The notes under the pieces were generated by a model. It was not told the origin of the DNA. It worked only from the letters and a program-made list of their open reading frames with translations, and did not search any database. Made by a program: the position numbers and the translations under genes. A stretch of DNA of 64,000 bases, taken from NCBI GenBank assembly GCA_023386955.1, contig JAEWIS010000061.1, positions 65,286 to 129,285 on the forward strand. Direction: 5' to 3'. Source of the stretch: Bacillota bacterium. GTDB taxonomy: Bacteria > Bacillota > Bacilli > Paenibacillales > NBRC-103111. Positions 1 to 8,944 of the stretch are shown piece by piece (position 1 is the stretch's first letter; each line of letters opens with the position of its first letter).

Positions 1-86
1 ATTATCTGTGCAGCTTTGATAGATACGTTTCCTTTAAGCCAAAAATCTGATAGCGTCCAAATGGAAACAACCTGACGAAACAACGG

Positions 87-115
87 TTGACATTCTGATG
101 GCTTTGCGGTATAAC
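87..115 (+). promoter_or_regulatory. Sigma-A type promoter of the ileS T-box leader
   Basis: TTGACA at 87-92 (perfect -35) and TATAAC at 110-115 (-10, one mismatch) are separated by exactly 17 bases. Transcription would start near 122, which places the whole T-box leader in the transcript. Bases 1-86 hold nothing I can assign. Confidence 0.8.
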
Positions 116-179
116 TGGCAATAATCAATATTTTTAAACTGATATAACATTCAAATTCGCTGACGAGAACAAATAAGCT

Positions 180-414
180 GTTGCCCGATCCCCAGAGAGT
201 TGGCCCCGTGCTGAAAGCCAACGTTCAGGAAACAGCCGAATATCCTCTCCGAGAAGGAAGGCTGAACGAAAGTAAGCCGACCCGGAATCCCCGCCGTTAC
301 AAGGGCCGCGTATGAACACGTACGCCGGAACAGCGCCGCACGGGCTTTTGATGCCAGCGGAACGAGGGTGGTAGCGCGAGAGCAATCTCGTCCCTTAGGG
401 GACGGGATTTTTTT
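180..414 (+). promoter_or_regulatory. T-box riboswitch leader, isoleucine specific
   Basis: The leader controls ileS by sensing uncharged tRNA-Ile. Seen in order: AGAGAG at 194-199; a distal stem I hairpin GTTGGC/GCCAAC (199-223); a specifier region GAATATC with an ATC (Ile) codon at 242-244 followed by CTCTCCGAG; a CCGTTAC element near 291-297 (stem III region); the conserved T-box AACGAGGGTGGTAGCGCG at 361-378; then a terminator stem. The UGGU in the T-box would pair with the ACCA end of tRNA-Ile. In this family uncharged tRNA stabilises the antiterminator and permits read-through. The specifier assignment is by pattern, not by folding. Confidence 0.9.
385..414 (+). terminator. Regulated intrinsic terminator of the T-box leader
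   Basis: A ten-base-pair stem (ATCTCGTCCC / GGGACGGGAT, one U-G pair) with a three-base loop is followed by a run of T (408-414). It overlaps the sequence that pairs with the T-box in the antiterminator, the usual mutually exclusive arrangement. Confidence 0.9.
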
Positions 415-450
415 GTTTTCCGGCCAAAAAAAGAAAGGATGAGCATACAA

Positions 451-3400
451 ATGAAAACCGTCGATGTGAAGGAAAAGGCCCGGCAACGGGAATTGCGGGT
501 GCTGGCGCAATGGCAGAAGGAGGATACCTTCAGCAGGTCCATCACCAACCGGCAGGGCAGCCCCCGGTTCGTGTTCTACGAAGGACCTCCTACCGCTAAC
601 GGCAAGCCCCATATCGGGCATGTGCTGGGACGTGTAATCAAGGATTTTATCGGCCGGTACAAAACCATGTCCGGTTACCAGGTCATCCGCAAGGCAGGCT
701 GGGACACTCATGGGCTGCCGGTGGAGCTTGGAGTCCAGAAGCAGCTGGGCATCTCCGGCAAGCAGGAGATTGAGACGTACGGCGTCGCCCGATTTGTGGA
801 GGATTGCAAAGCCAGTGTCTTCGAATACGAGCGCCAGTGGCGGGAGCTGACAGAGGCCATCGCCTATTGGACGGATTTGGATCATCCCTACGTCACCCTG
901 GATAACGATTACATCGAAAGCGTCTGGCATCTTCTGTCCACCATCCACAAGAAGGGTTTGCTGTATAAGGGTCACCGGGTGAGCCCATATTGCCCCTGCT
1001 GCCAGACGACACTCAGCTCCCACGAGGTTGCCCAGGGGTATGAGGACGTTAAGGATTTGAGCGCTACCGTGAAGTTTCCCAGCAAGGAGAACGGGCTGGT
1101 ATTCCTGGCCTGGACCACCACCCCGTGGACGCTGCCCGGCAATATTGCTCTAGCGGTGAACAAGGACATGGATTATGCTCTTGCCCGCCAGCAGGGAGAA
1201 ACCTACGTGGTCGCCTTGAATCTGGTGGAAAAGGTGCTGAAGACAGATTATGAGATTCTATCCGTGAAGAAGGGTGCGGAACTGGTAGGCATGGCCTACG
1301 AGCCTCCTTTTGACAGCATCAAAGGTGCAAACGGCTTCCGTGTGGTGGATGCGGATTATGTCAGCGACACCAGCGGCACCGGAATTGTGCACACCGCCCC
1401 GGCCCACGGCGAAGAGGATTACAGAACCGTCCAGAAGCATGGGCTGGACTTTCATAATGTGGTGGATACGGCCGGTCGGTATACAGCTCAGGTGGAGGAA
1501 TTCCAGGGGCGTTTTGTAAAGGATTGCGATGTGGATGTGGTGCGTTATCTGGCCGAAAAGGGACTGCTGTACGCCAAGGAGCGCTACGAGCACAGCTACC
1601 CCTTCTGCTGGCGCTGCAAATCTCCCTTGCTCTACTACGCCACTGAAAGCTGGTTCATCCGGACCACGGCGGTGAAGGAGCAATTGATCGAGAATAACAG
1701 CCGCATCGAATGGTATCCCGGCCACTTGAAGGAGGGGCGCTTCGGGCGTTTCCTGGAGGAGCTGGTGGATTGGAATATCAGCCGCAACCGGTATTGGGGA
1801 ACGCCGCTGAATGTGTGGGTGTGCCCGGACTGCGGCAAGGAATCGGCGCCGGGCAGCCGCCGGGAGCTCCGGGAATGGGCTGCGGGGCCTGTGCCGGAGG
1901 AGTTGGAGCTGCACAAGCCTTATGTGGACGGAATTAAGCTGCGCTGCTCCTGCGGCGGGCTGATGGAACGGACCTCCGAGGTGATTGATGTCTGGTTTGA
2001 CAGCGGGTCCATGCCTTTTGCCCAGTATCATTATCCGTTCGGCGATGGAGAAACCTTCCGGGAGCAATATCCCGCCGACATGATCTGTGAGGGGATTGAC
2101 CAAACCCGGGGCTGGTTCTTCAGCCTGCTGGCCATCTCCACCCTGTATAACGGCCAGGCGCCGTACAAAGCGGTAATTTCCACCGGCCATGTGTTAGATG
2201 AGAACGGATTGAAGATGTCCAAAAGCAAGGGCAATGTCATCGATCCGTGGGAAATCATCGAGGAATACGGGGCCGATGCCTTCCGCTGGGCGTTCCTGTC
2301 GGACAGCGCACCGTGGAGCAGCAAACGCTTCTCCCGCCAGATTGTGGCAGACGCTAAATCCAAGGTGGTGGATACCATCCAGAATGTCCATGCCTTCTAT
2401 GCCCTGTACGCTTCCATCGACGGCTACCGTCCGGAGGCTCATCTGGTAAAGCAGCCGAAGCATGATTTGGACCGGTGGATCCTCTCCCGGCTGAATACCC
2501 TGCTGCTTCAGGTGGAAAAAGGACTGGAGGCCAATGATTTCCTTAATCCCGCCCGGCTGATCGAAGCCTTCGTGGATGAGCTGAGCAACTGGTATCTGCG
2601 CCGCTCCCGGGAGCGTTTCTGGGCGGACGGCCTTCCAGAGGATAAGCTGGAGGCCTATCAGACCCTGCGGCAGGTGCTGCTGACTCTGGCCCGGATGACG
2701 GCTCCCTATATGCCATTTTTGGCCGAGGAGCTGTACGGAAATCTGGGTGGGGAGGGAAGCGTTCATCTGGCGGATTATCCCCGCGGTGACGCTGCCCTGT
2801 CGGATTCCGGGCTGGAAGAGCAAATGGAAACCGTCCGTCAGGTGGTGGAGCTAGCCCGCAATATTCGCAATGAAACGGGACTCAAAACCCGGCAGCCCTT
2901 GTCCCGCCTGCTTCTCGTAATGGAACAGCCCTTGTCCGTGGATAGATTCGGCGCCATCATCCAAGAAGAGATCAACGTCAAGAAGATTCAGGTTTTGGAG
3001 GAGGATGCCGAAATGGTGGATCTGTCCTTCAAGCTCAATCTCAAGCTGGCAGGCAGAACCTATGGACCCTTGGTGGGACCAATCCAGCAGGCCTTGAAGT
3101 TGTTGGCAGGAGATACGGCTCGCCAAACGTTGAAGGATGGTTTTGTTGAGGTGGTGGTGGAGGCGAGGACGGTCCGGTTATCCATGGAGGAGCTTCTCGT
3201 AGAAAAGAAGGCTAAGGACGGCTTAGCCTCCGCATCCGGCTATGGCATTACCGCGGCGCTGGATACAGCGCTGACCGCTGAGCTGATCGAAGAGGGCCTT
3301 GTCCGGGAGGTGGTGCGGATTATCCAGGATTACCGCAAGAAGCTGGAGCTTCCCATTGACAAAAGAGTGCTTTTGGTGATGGATGCAGGCCGGTCGCTGG

Positions 3401-3531
3401 CTTTGGCTTTGGAGCATTTCGAGGGGGTGCTGCGGGAGAGTGTCCTGCTGTCCGGCATACGGTATGCCCGGGAGGATGGGATGGAGGAGTTTGCCGTAGG
3501 AGCGGATATGCTGCGGCTAAAATTGGAGTAG
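451..3531 (+). CDS. ileS: Isoleucyl-tRNA synthetase, long (type 2-like)
   Basis: Charges tRNA-Ile with isoleucine in the cytoplasm. Class I signature PHIGHV is near residue 53, GWDTHGLPVE near 83, and the KMSKS loop LKMSKSKGN near 588. Cys pairs (CPDC and CSCG) near residues 458-502 could bind zinc. At about 1026 residues it is about 100 longer than the Bacillus subtilis enzyme. The length and the GWDTHGLPVE motif suggest the eukaryote-like type 2 class, some members of which are mupirocin tolerant (family knowledge, not shown here). Start chosen at 451 because AAAGGATGAG sits about 8-10 bases upstream; an in-frame ATG at 439 has its ribosome site directly abutting. Controlled by the T-box leader. 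Confidence 0.97.
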   Translation: MKTVDVKEKARQRELRVLAQWQKEDTFSRSITNRQGSPRFVFYEGPPTANGKPHIGHVLGRVIKDFIGRYKTMSGYQVIRKAGWDTHGLPVELGVQKQLGISGKQEIETYGVARFVEDCKASVFEYERQWRELTEAIAYWTDLDHPYVTLDNDYIESVWHLLSTIHKKGLLYKGHRVSPYCPCCQTTLSSHEVAQGYEDVKDLSATVKFPSKENGLVFLAWTTTPWTLPGNIALAVNKDMDYALARQQGETYVVALNLVEKVLKTDYEILSVKKGAELVGMAYEPPFDSIKGANGFRVVDADYVSDTSGTGIVHTAPAHGEEDYRTVQKHGLDFHNVVDTAGRYTAQVEEFQGRFVKDCDVDVVRYLAEKGLLYAKERYEHSYPFCWRCKSPLLYYATESWFIRTTAVKEQLIENNSRIEWYPGHLKEGRFGRFLEELVDWNISRNRYWGTPLNVWVCPDCGKESAPGSRRELREWAAGPVPEELELHKPYVDGIKLRCSCGGLMERTSEVIDVWFDSGSMPFAQYHYPFGDGETFREQYPADMICEGIDQTRGWFFSLLAISTLYNGQAPYKAVISTGHVLDENGLKMSKSKGNVIDPWEIIEEYGADAFRWAFLSDSAPWSSKRFSRQIVADAKSKVVDTIQNVHAFYALYASIDGYRPEAHLVKQPKHDLDRWILSRLNTLLLQVEKGLEANDFLNPARLIEAFVDELSNWYLRRSRERFWADGLPEDKLEAYQTLRQVLLTLARMTAPYMPFLAEELYGNLGGEGSVHLADYPRGDAALSDSGLEEQMETVRQVVELARNIRNETGLKTRQPLSRLLLVMEQPLSVDRFGAIIQEEINVKKIQVLEEDAEMVDLSFKLNLKLAGRTYGPLVGPIQQALKLLAGDTARQTLKDGFVEVVVEARTVRLSMEELLVEKKAKDGLASASGYGITAALDTALTAELIEEGLVREVVRIIQDYRKKLELPIDKRVLLVMDAGRSLALALEHFEGVLRESVLLSGIRYAREDGMEEFAVGADMLRLKLE

Positions 3532-3616
3532 ACTTCCATTTTGGGAAGCTGTAAAATAGCGGGAAGGTTTATTCATAGAATTCTTAGATAGAATCGGTGG
3601 CGGGAGGTTGTTGTCG

Positions 3617-4453
3617 GTGATCAGATTGGCAAACAAGGATTATGGGAAGGCGGAGGAGGCGCTCCGCCGTCTGCCCATTAATACAATGTTCGCGCAGAGC
3701 GTGCTTCGGGAATGTGTGGACGGAGAGGTATACGCGGACCGGGAAACTGAGCCGGAGGCTTTTTATGTGGCGCATCCATACGGAATGGCACTGTTGTTCG
3801 GAAAGTCGGGCAGCAGCGAATTTGAGGAGGAGCTGGCCAAACGCCTGACCAATGCGGATGGAAGCCGGTCTAAGCCGGAATGGCTTCAGACGGAGCCGGA
3901 GGCGGGGTGGGACATTGTGATGGGTTCGGTGATGCAGGCCCATCATGCGTTGTTGGCGGAAGCCGGACTGCCGGAGGATGGGGATCGGGCCATCTGGAAG
4001 AATACCCGGGTTAACTTCCGTTTTGATCCCGCCAAGTATGAAGTGGCCAAACAAACCCACCTGCAACGGGAGCACAACATTGTGCGGACCACAGGAGAGC
4101 TGTTCCACCGGCAGCCTGGGGCGGTTGTGCCCCGCTTTTATTTCAGGAATGAGGAGCAATTCGTTAACGAGGGAGTTGGCTTCACGGCACTGAACGGAGG
4201 TGAGCCGGCGGCAACGGCCTTCTCCGCCTTCCGCAACGAGACAAGGCTGGAGATCGGCATTGAAGCCTCGGAGGGTTTCCGCGGCAAGGGTTATGCCTTT
4301 GCGGTATGCTCGGCGCTGATCGATTATTGTCTGGAGAACGGCCTGGAGCCCGTCTGGTCCTGCCGCCTGGAGAACGATGCCTCATACCGTCTGGCCCAGA
4401 AGCTGGGTTTTGTACCTACTTTGACACTTCCGTATTACCGGCTGCCCATGTAA
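3617..4453 (+). CDS. GNAT family N-acetyltransferase
   Basis: A 278-residue predicted cytoplasmic acetyltransferase using acetyl-CoA. The C-terminal third carries the GNAT motif A, EASEGFRGKGYAFAV, with the acetyl-CoA pyrophosphate loop (R/QxxGxG/A type), then a helix and ENDASYRLAQKLGF, the usual end of the fold. The N-terminal 150 residues are less conserved, as in the two-part GNAT_acetyltran proteins of Bacillota. GTG at 3617 is chosen because GGGAGG at 3602-3607 lies nine bases upstream; the upstream TTG codons at 3608 and 3611 are too close. The substrate cannot be told. It lies 85 bases after ileS, with no terminator seen between, so read-through from ileS is possible. Confidence 0.85.
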   Translation: MIRLANKDYGKAEEALRRLPINTMFAQSVLRECVDGEVYADRETEPEAFYVAHPYGMALLFGKSGSSEFEEELAKRLTNADGSRSKPEWLQTEPEAGWDIVMGSVMQAHHALLAEAGLPEDGDRAIWKNTRVNFRFDPAKYEVAKQTHLQREHNIVRTTGELFHRQPGAVVPRFYFRNEEQFVNEGVGFTALNGGEPAATAFSAFRNETRLEIGIEASEGFRGKGYAFAVCSALIDYCLENGLEPVWSCRLENDASYRLAQKLGFVPTLTLPYYRLPM

Positions 4454-4486
4454 GCATATGTCCATAGGAACATCCAACAAAAATGT

Positions 4487-4519
4487 AGACAGGCAGCAGC
4501 TATTGCTGTCTGTCTTTGT
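4487..4519 (+). terminator. Intrinsic terminator after the GNAT gene
   Basis: A 12-base stem (AGACAGGCAGCA / TGCTGTCTGTCT, one G-T pair) with a five-base loop, followed by a short T-rich run. It separates the ileS-GNAT unit from the MerR gene. Confidence 0.75.
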
Positions 4520-4534
4520 ATGCGGAAATATCCA

Positions 4535-4565
4535 TTGACTTTGACGCTGCGTCAAGTGGTACTAT
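4535..4565 (+). promoter_or_regulatory. MerR-type promoter with 19-bp spacer and internal operator
   Basis: TTGACT (-35, 4535-4540) and TACTAT (-10, 4560-4565) are separated by 19 bases. The spacer is filled by the perfect inverted repeat TTGAC-GCTGC-GTCAA (4541-4555). An over-long spacer with a dyad is the hallmark of promoters that MerR-family activators twist into alignment. It drives the MerR gene itself, so autoregulation is likely. Confidence 0.85.
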
Positions 4566-4586
4566 TTTGATTATCGGGGAGGTGAA

Positions 4587-7265
4587 ATGAGCATGGAGCT
4601 GGTCAAGATCACCCAACTGTCCCAAGAGCTGGGGCTTTCGTCCCGCACACTGCGTTATTACGAGCAGGCCGGCCTAGTCGAAAGTGTGCGACCGGAAAAC
4701 GAGAAATACAGGTTCTATGTGCCAGAGGCCGTGGAGCGTCTCAAGCAGATTATAATCCTGCGCAAACTGCAGATACCCATTAAGGACATTTTGCGCATAT
4801 ACCAAAGCCAGGACATGGGTGTTATTGTGGAGACGTTTGTGAACCGGATCAAAGCGATTGAAGAGGAAGTGATTGCACTTTCCGAACTGAAACGGATTGT
4901 CAACGAATTTTTGCAGACCATGATACGAAATGGGATCAAGCAAATATCTGTCCTGCCGCTGTTGTATGAGGAAATGGATAAACAGCTGAAAAACGTAGAA
5001 AAAAGTAATCCCGTAACCTATGAGCAATTGTCCGATGTCAGTGAAAGACTCGAAAAGCCGGTTGATGTGCGGATTGTTGAATTGAAGCCTATGCGGGTTT
5101 TATCCTCCCTGCACAAAGAATCGGGGATTTCCGAGGTTGACGGTTTCTGGGATTGGCTGATCCAAAAGGGCATTCCGGCAGCAAAGCCCGGACAGCATAT
5201 GCTCTTTGAATATCAGGACGATACGTACCAAACCATTGTGATCCGTACAATTCCCGAAAGCTTCGTCAATGATGGCCCTTATATAGACGACATATTTCAC
5301 GGGGGGCTTTTTGCAGTTGGAAGCGTATATCTGGATGATGATATGAATACGGCCTTCCGGGGAATGATCCGCTATTTTGACGGCAATGCCTATTATGAAG
5401 TGGATTATATGCACGATGGGAGACTGCGTCACGAGCCCCTTGTTGAATCAATTATTTCACCGGATGCCCAAAGGGAGAAGGTCGAATTGTTCCTGCCCGT
5501 CAAAAGCCGGGTACCAAACGCTGCCCTCTACGTCCCGAACCGTCGGGTGGAAGATATTTCACCAACTGAGATTGAAGAGGCAAACCCTGTTTTGTGGGGA
5601 CGGGACATTCCGATGGACCAATTGCTCCCGATTCTTAACCCCCATTACCGTCTTACCGAATGGGGAGAAGCGGAGTACATCGCCTTTATTGATAAACGCC
5701 TCTTATCCACGGGGGTTGAGGTCAGAATTCCCTTCCGTGTCGATATCGAATTCCGTGTAGATGAAGCGAGCAGCCGGTTTGCTCACGGAAGTGATGAAGG
5801 GAGCATCCGCTTTCTTCACGGTAACCATACATACGGTATCAATATGGAGAACAATTCGGAAAGCGGGTTATCCAAACAAGCCATAAGCTTCAACCAGCCG
5901 GTTTTTGGGGATTATTTTGTATTTCCACAGCTGGGCCGCATCCATCCGGATGAATACAATTGTGTGACATGGATTATCGGTGAAAAACATCTTGCTGTGA
6001 TAATTAACGGCGAAACAAGGTATTGTGGTGTGGATTTTCCCTACATGACAACGGACCTGCGGATACAGCCGGCTTATCCTGTTATCCTCGGCTCAAACGG
6101 CAACGGGAAACGGTATTTCCGCAAGGTCCGGGTATCTCAGCTGAAGCATGCCTTTAAACCGAAAATAAAAGGAGGAGAGCTTGCCATGTTTACAAAACAA
6201 AGCAACAATCTTTTGCCCAACATCCATCCGCTGATCACCATGCATTACGGGGAGAACTATTGGTTTAACGGTTGTGCGAGGTATGTGATGGAATGTCTCG
6301 GAGAGCCCGATTACGATTATTGGTTTTTTTCCGGGCTGACGGGGGATAATTTGGCTCAGGTTTATGCTCGCGACCGTTTCCGGGGGGATGGCGCAACGGA
6401 TTATCAGGTGGGCAGCGGGGAAAAAGGGAGGTTCATCGAGGGGGTTTTTGCTGCATGCGGCTATGCCAGCACATTCGTCCCACAGAAGGATGTAAGGTCG
6501 AATCGGGACATGTATCTGCAAACGCTGATGGCGTATATTGACAAGGGCAAACCTGTGATCCGGTATTTTTATGAATGGGGCGTTTTTGTCGGCTACGAGG
6601 ATTATGGCAAAACCCTGCTTTATCTGACGGCAGATAAGCCTGAACCTGAGCGTATTCCCTTTGATAAGGTTTTTGCCTCCCCAGAGCGTTTTGGAGCGGA
6701 ATCCAATGAGTGGACAGACCTGCTTGGGTTTGGATGGTGTTTTGTAGGCGAAAAGAAGAATGAACCAGATCTTGGAATTATTTACCGGAATGTCATCATG
6801 GATATGCCTCGGCTTTTGACCATCCAAACCAAGGAATTCTGCTTCGGTGCCGAAGCATTCCGTTCTTGGGCAGACGAAATTGAGAATGGCCGGTTTGAAG
6901 GGATGAAACCCGAAGCATTTGATGATTGGGCCATGTACAAAATTTATGTATGCAATCTTGCAACCAATGGCAGCTGCCGCAGGTTTCTTGAAAGGGCCTT
7001 GGAGAAAAACCCGGATATGACCTTTATTGCAGAGATCATCCAACAATACAAGCAGCTGGCTGTGTTATGGAACGGAAGCGATGGCCAGACCCGCCACCAA
7101 GGCGATTGTTTGGAATCCCTTGGCGGCGGCTTTAATGTGACGCTGGAAGCTTTGACTCACATTGAAAAACGCAAAGCAATCGCGAACAAGATCCGGGAGT
7201 GTGCCGGCTGTATGTCCCGTGTGACCGAGATTCTGAACGAACACAGAAGTTATTTTAATCCTTGA
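4587..7265 (+). CDS. MerR-family regulator fused to large sensor-like C-terminal domains
   Basis: 892 residues, against 120-280 for ordinary MerR proteins. Residues 1-75 are a MerR winged helix (LSSRTLRYYEQAGL is the classic helix-turn motif), followed by a coiled-coil dimerisation helix to about 130. Residues about 150-300 look like a GyrI-type effector domain (inference). About 370-525 is beta-rich and reads like a lectin-type jelly roll. About 535-720 resembles BtrH-type papain-fold proteins (NGCARYVMECLGEPDYDYWF, GKPVIRYFYEWGVFVGYEDY), with a Cys in the first motif. The last 170 residues are helical. No membrane segment, so a cytoplasmic one-component sensor. An ATG at 4593 has better spacing (10 bases) from GGAGG than 4587. 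It stands alone downstream of its own MerR-type promoter; targets elsewhere are unknown. Confidence 0.85.
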   Translation: MSMELVKITQLSQELGLSSRTLRYYEQAGLVESVRPENEKYRFYVPEAVERLKQIIILRKLQIPIKDILRIYQSQDMGVIVETFVNRIKAIEEEVIALSELKRIVNEFLQTMIRNGIKQISVLPLLYEEMDKQLKNVEKSNPVTYEQLSDVSERLEKPVDVRIVELKPMRVLSSLHKESGISEVDGFWDWLIQKGIPAAKPGQHMLFEYQDDTYQTIVIRTIPESFVNDGPYIDDIFHGGLFAVGSVYLDDDMNTAFRGMIRYFDGNAYYEVDYMHDGRLRHEPLVESIISPDAQREKVELFLPVKSRVPNAALYVPNRRVEDISPTEIEEANPVLWGRDIPMDQLLPILNPHYRLTEWGEAEYIAFIDKRLLSTGVEVRIPFRVDIEFRVDEASSRFAHGSDEGSIRFLHGNHTYGINMENNSESGLSKQAISFNQPVFGDYFVFPQLGRIHPDEYNCVTWIIGEKHLAVIINGETRYCGVDFPYMTTDLRIQPAYPVILGSNGNGKRYFRKVRVSQLKHAFKPKIKGGELAMFTKQSNNLLPNIHPLITMHYGENYWFNGCARYVMECLGEPDYDYWFFSGLTGDNLAQVYARDRFRGDGATDYQVGSGEKGRFIEGVFAACGYASTFVPQKDVRSNRDMYLQTLMAYIDKGKPVIRYFYEWGVFVGYEDYGKTLLYLTADKPEPERIPFDKVFASPERFGAESNEWTDLLGFGWCFVGEKKNEPDLGIIYRNVIMDMPRLLTIQTKEFCFGAEAFRSWADEIENGRFEGMKPEAFDDWAMYKIYVCNLATNGSCRRFLERALEKNPDMTFIAEIIQQYKQLAVLWNGSDGQTRHQGDCLESLGGGFNVTLEALTHIEKRKAIANKIRECAGCMSRVTEILNEHRSYFNP

Positions 7266-7308
7266 GCATATCGTGCAATTGTTTGGTACGTACAATTCCT
7301 ACATAAAA

Positions 7309-7346
7309 GAAGCAAATCCCCCACAACGGAGACTTGCTTCTTTTTT
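7309..7346. terminator. Bidirectional terminator between convergent genes
   Basis: GAAGCAA (7309-7315) pairs with TTGCTTC (7334-7340), followed on the plus strand by six T. The minus strand reading also ends in TTTT. It serves the MerR fusion gene and the convergent CLC gene. Confidence 0.8.
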
Positions 7347-7371
7347 AGTTTTGATATCGGTTGTGGGAGGG

Positions 7372-8706
7372 TCACTGTTCCCGTTTATTATTTTTGTCCC
7401 GTTTTCCGGCAGAAAGCATCCCGTTCAGCTGGCCCAAGGTAGCGCCGGGTATCAGCTCCAAGGGAAACTTGGCGCTGCCGATACGCTGGGAGGTGTAAAT
7501 TCCCGTGTGACCCGACACCAGATAACTGATCAGGCAGGCCATGAACATATACAAGGCGCCCTGTGAGCCGAACAGTTCGATGCCCATAATAAAGCAAGCG
7601 ATGGGCGTATTGGCGGCTCCGCAGAATACGGCGATAAAGCCCAGTCCTGCTAAAAACGGAGCAGGCAGCTGCAGGAGCCCGGACAAGCTTTGGCCCAAGG
7701 TGGCCCCAATGGCGAACAGCGGTGTCACTTCGCCACCTTGGAAGCCTGTCCCCAGAGTGATAGCGGTAAACAGCAGCTTCCAGGCAAAGGCGAAGAGCGC
7801 TGCACCGCCGCTGAAGGCGTCTTGAATCAGCGGGATGCCCAGTCCGAGGTAATCCCGGGTGCCAACTGCATATACCAGAATAATGACGGCGGTACCGCCG
7901 ACGAAGCTTTTCAGCATGGGGTTGGTGAGAAGGCGGGCGGACCATTTTTTGAGAAAGTGGGTGAGTTCACTGAATATCAGGCTCACCAGACCGAATATGA
8001 CCGCCGCGGCAACAACCTTACCTGCTACCGCCAAGGTAAGCTCCGGAACCGCTCCCATGCTGTAATGCAGATGGGGCACCCCCCAGAGGGCTGTGGTGGT
8101 CAGATGGCCCACCAGGCTGGCCACAAAGGCAGGAAGCAGCGCCTCATGGGAGATGAGGCCGATTGCCAGCACCTCCAGGCTGAAGACCGTTCCGGCCAAC
8201 GGTGTGCCAAAAACGGAGCCGAAGCCGCCGCTGATGCCGCAGATCAGAAGAATCCTCCGGGTAGCTGGAGATACCCGCAGGAGCCGTCCGAAACCGTCGG
8301 CCAAGCTGCCGCCCATCTGCACAGCGGTACCCTCCCGTCCGGCTGAGCCGCCGAAGAGGTGGGTAATCAGCGTCCCGGCCAATACCAAAGGGGCCATGCG
8401 AAGCGGAACCGCCTCCTGGCCGTTTTGGATTTGCTCAAGGATCAGATTATTGCCCTTGCCGCTGGTTTTGCCCGCCTTCAGGTAGAGAAGGCTGACCAGC
8501 GCCCCACCCAGCGGCAGCAGGAAAAGCAGCCAGCCGTGCTGCATCCTTAGATCGGTAACATAGCTCAAGGCTGTCAGAAAAAAAGCGGAGGCGGTGCCTG
8601 ACAGAAGGCCCACTCCGCTGCCCAGAAGAAGCCATCGCCCCCATGAGCTCAGCATAGCGGCGGGTTTTAATTTTTGCGATTGTGCGTTCTGAAACAACTG
8701 TATCAT
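7372..8706 (-). CDS. CLC-family anion/proton antiporter, fluoride-exporter-like
   Basis: A 444-residue membrane protein with about ten hydrophobic segments and the CLC signatures: GSAGREGTAVQ (gating glutamate region, around residue 120), GTPLAGTVFSLEV, and GFQGGEVTPLFAIGATLG. Canonical chloride CLCs carry GREGP and GxFxP. The GREGT and GGEVTP forms here resemble, as far as I recall, the CLC-F clade that exports fluoride in exchange for protons. No CBS domains. The start ATG at 8706 has GGAAGGAA about 12 bases upstream. No fluoride riboswitch could be found upstream, so the fluoride role is an inference from motifs; a chloride or other anion role remains possible. Single gene, convergent with the MerR fusion. 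Confidence 0.85.
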   Translation of the reverse strand: MIQLFQNAQSQKLKPAAMLSSWGRWLLLGSGVGLLSGTASAFFLTALSYVTDLRMQHGWLLFLLPLGGALVSLLYLKAGKTSGKGNNLILEQIQNGQEAVPLRMAPLVLAGTLITHLFGGSAGREGTAVQMGGSLADGFGRLLRVSPATRRILLICGISGGFGSVFGTPLAGTVFSLEVLAIGLISHEALLPAFVASLVGHLTTTALWGVPHLHYSMGAVPELTLAVAGKVVAAAVIFGLVSLIFSELTHFLKKWSARLLTNPMLKSFVGGTAVIILVYAVGTRDYLGLGIPLIQDAFSGGAALFAFAWKLLFTAITLGTGFQGGEVTPLFAIGATLGQSLSGLLQLPAPFLAGLGFIAVFCGAANTPIACFIMGIELFGSQGALYMFMACLISYLVSGHTGIYTSQRIGSAKFPLELIPGATLGQLNGMLSAGKRDKNNKREQ

Positions 8707-8944
8707 TTCCGTTCACGGTTCCTTCCAAAGGTAACACTTGAGTATTGGGACTGATCTGGTAATGAATATTTATCCAGTATAACAAAAGAGGGGAGCCGGT
8801 TAAAGAAAGGAATTGCCTCATGTTTTGCACTTGTGGGCTTAAATAGATGGGACATTGTTTGTCCAATATCATGTTGGTATTAATGGATGTCCTCCGCAAG
8901 CGCATACATTACCTATGCCTTCCCAATTTAAAGGAATGTGAGTG

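Noticed and set aside
8707..8944. A fluoride (crcB) riboswitch ahead of the CLC gene
   Set aside because: The characteristic GATGG...GTTC core and pseudoknot partners could not be found on the minus strand.
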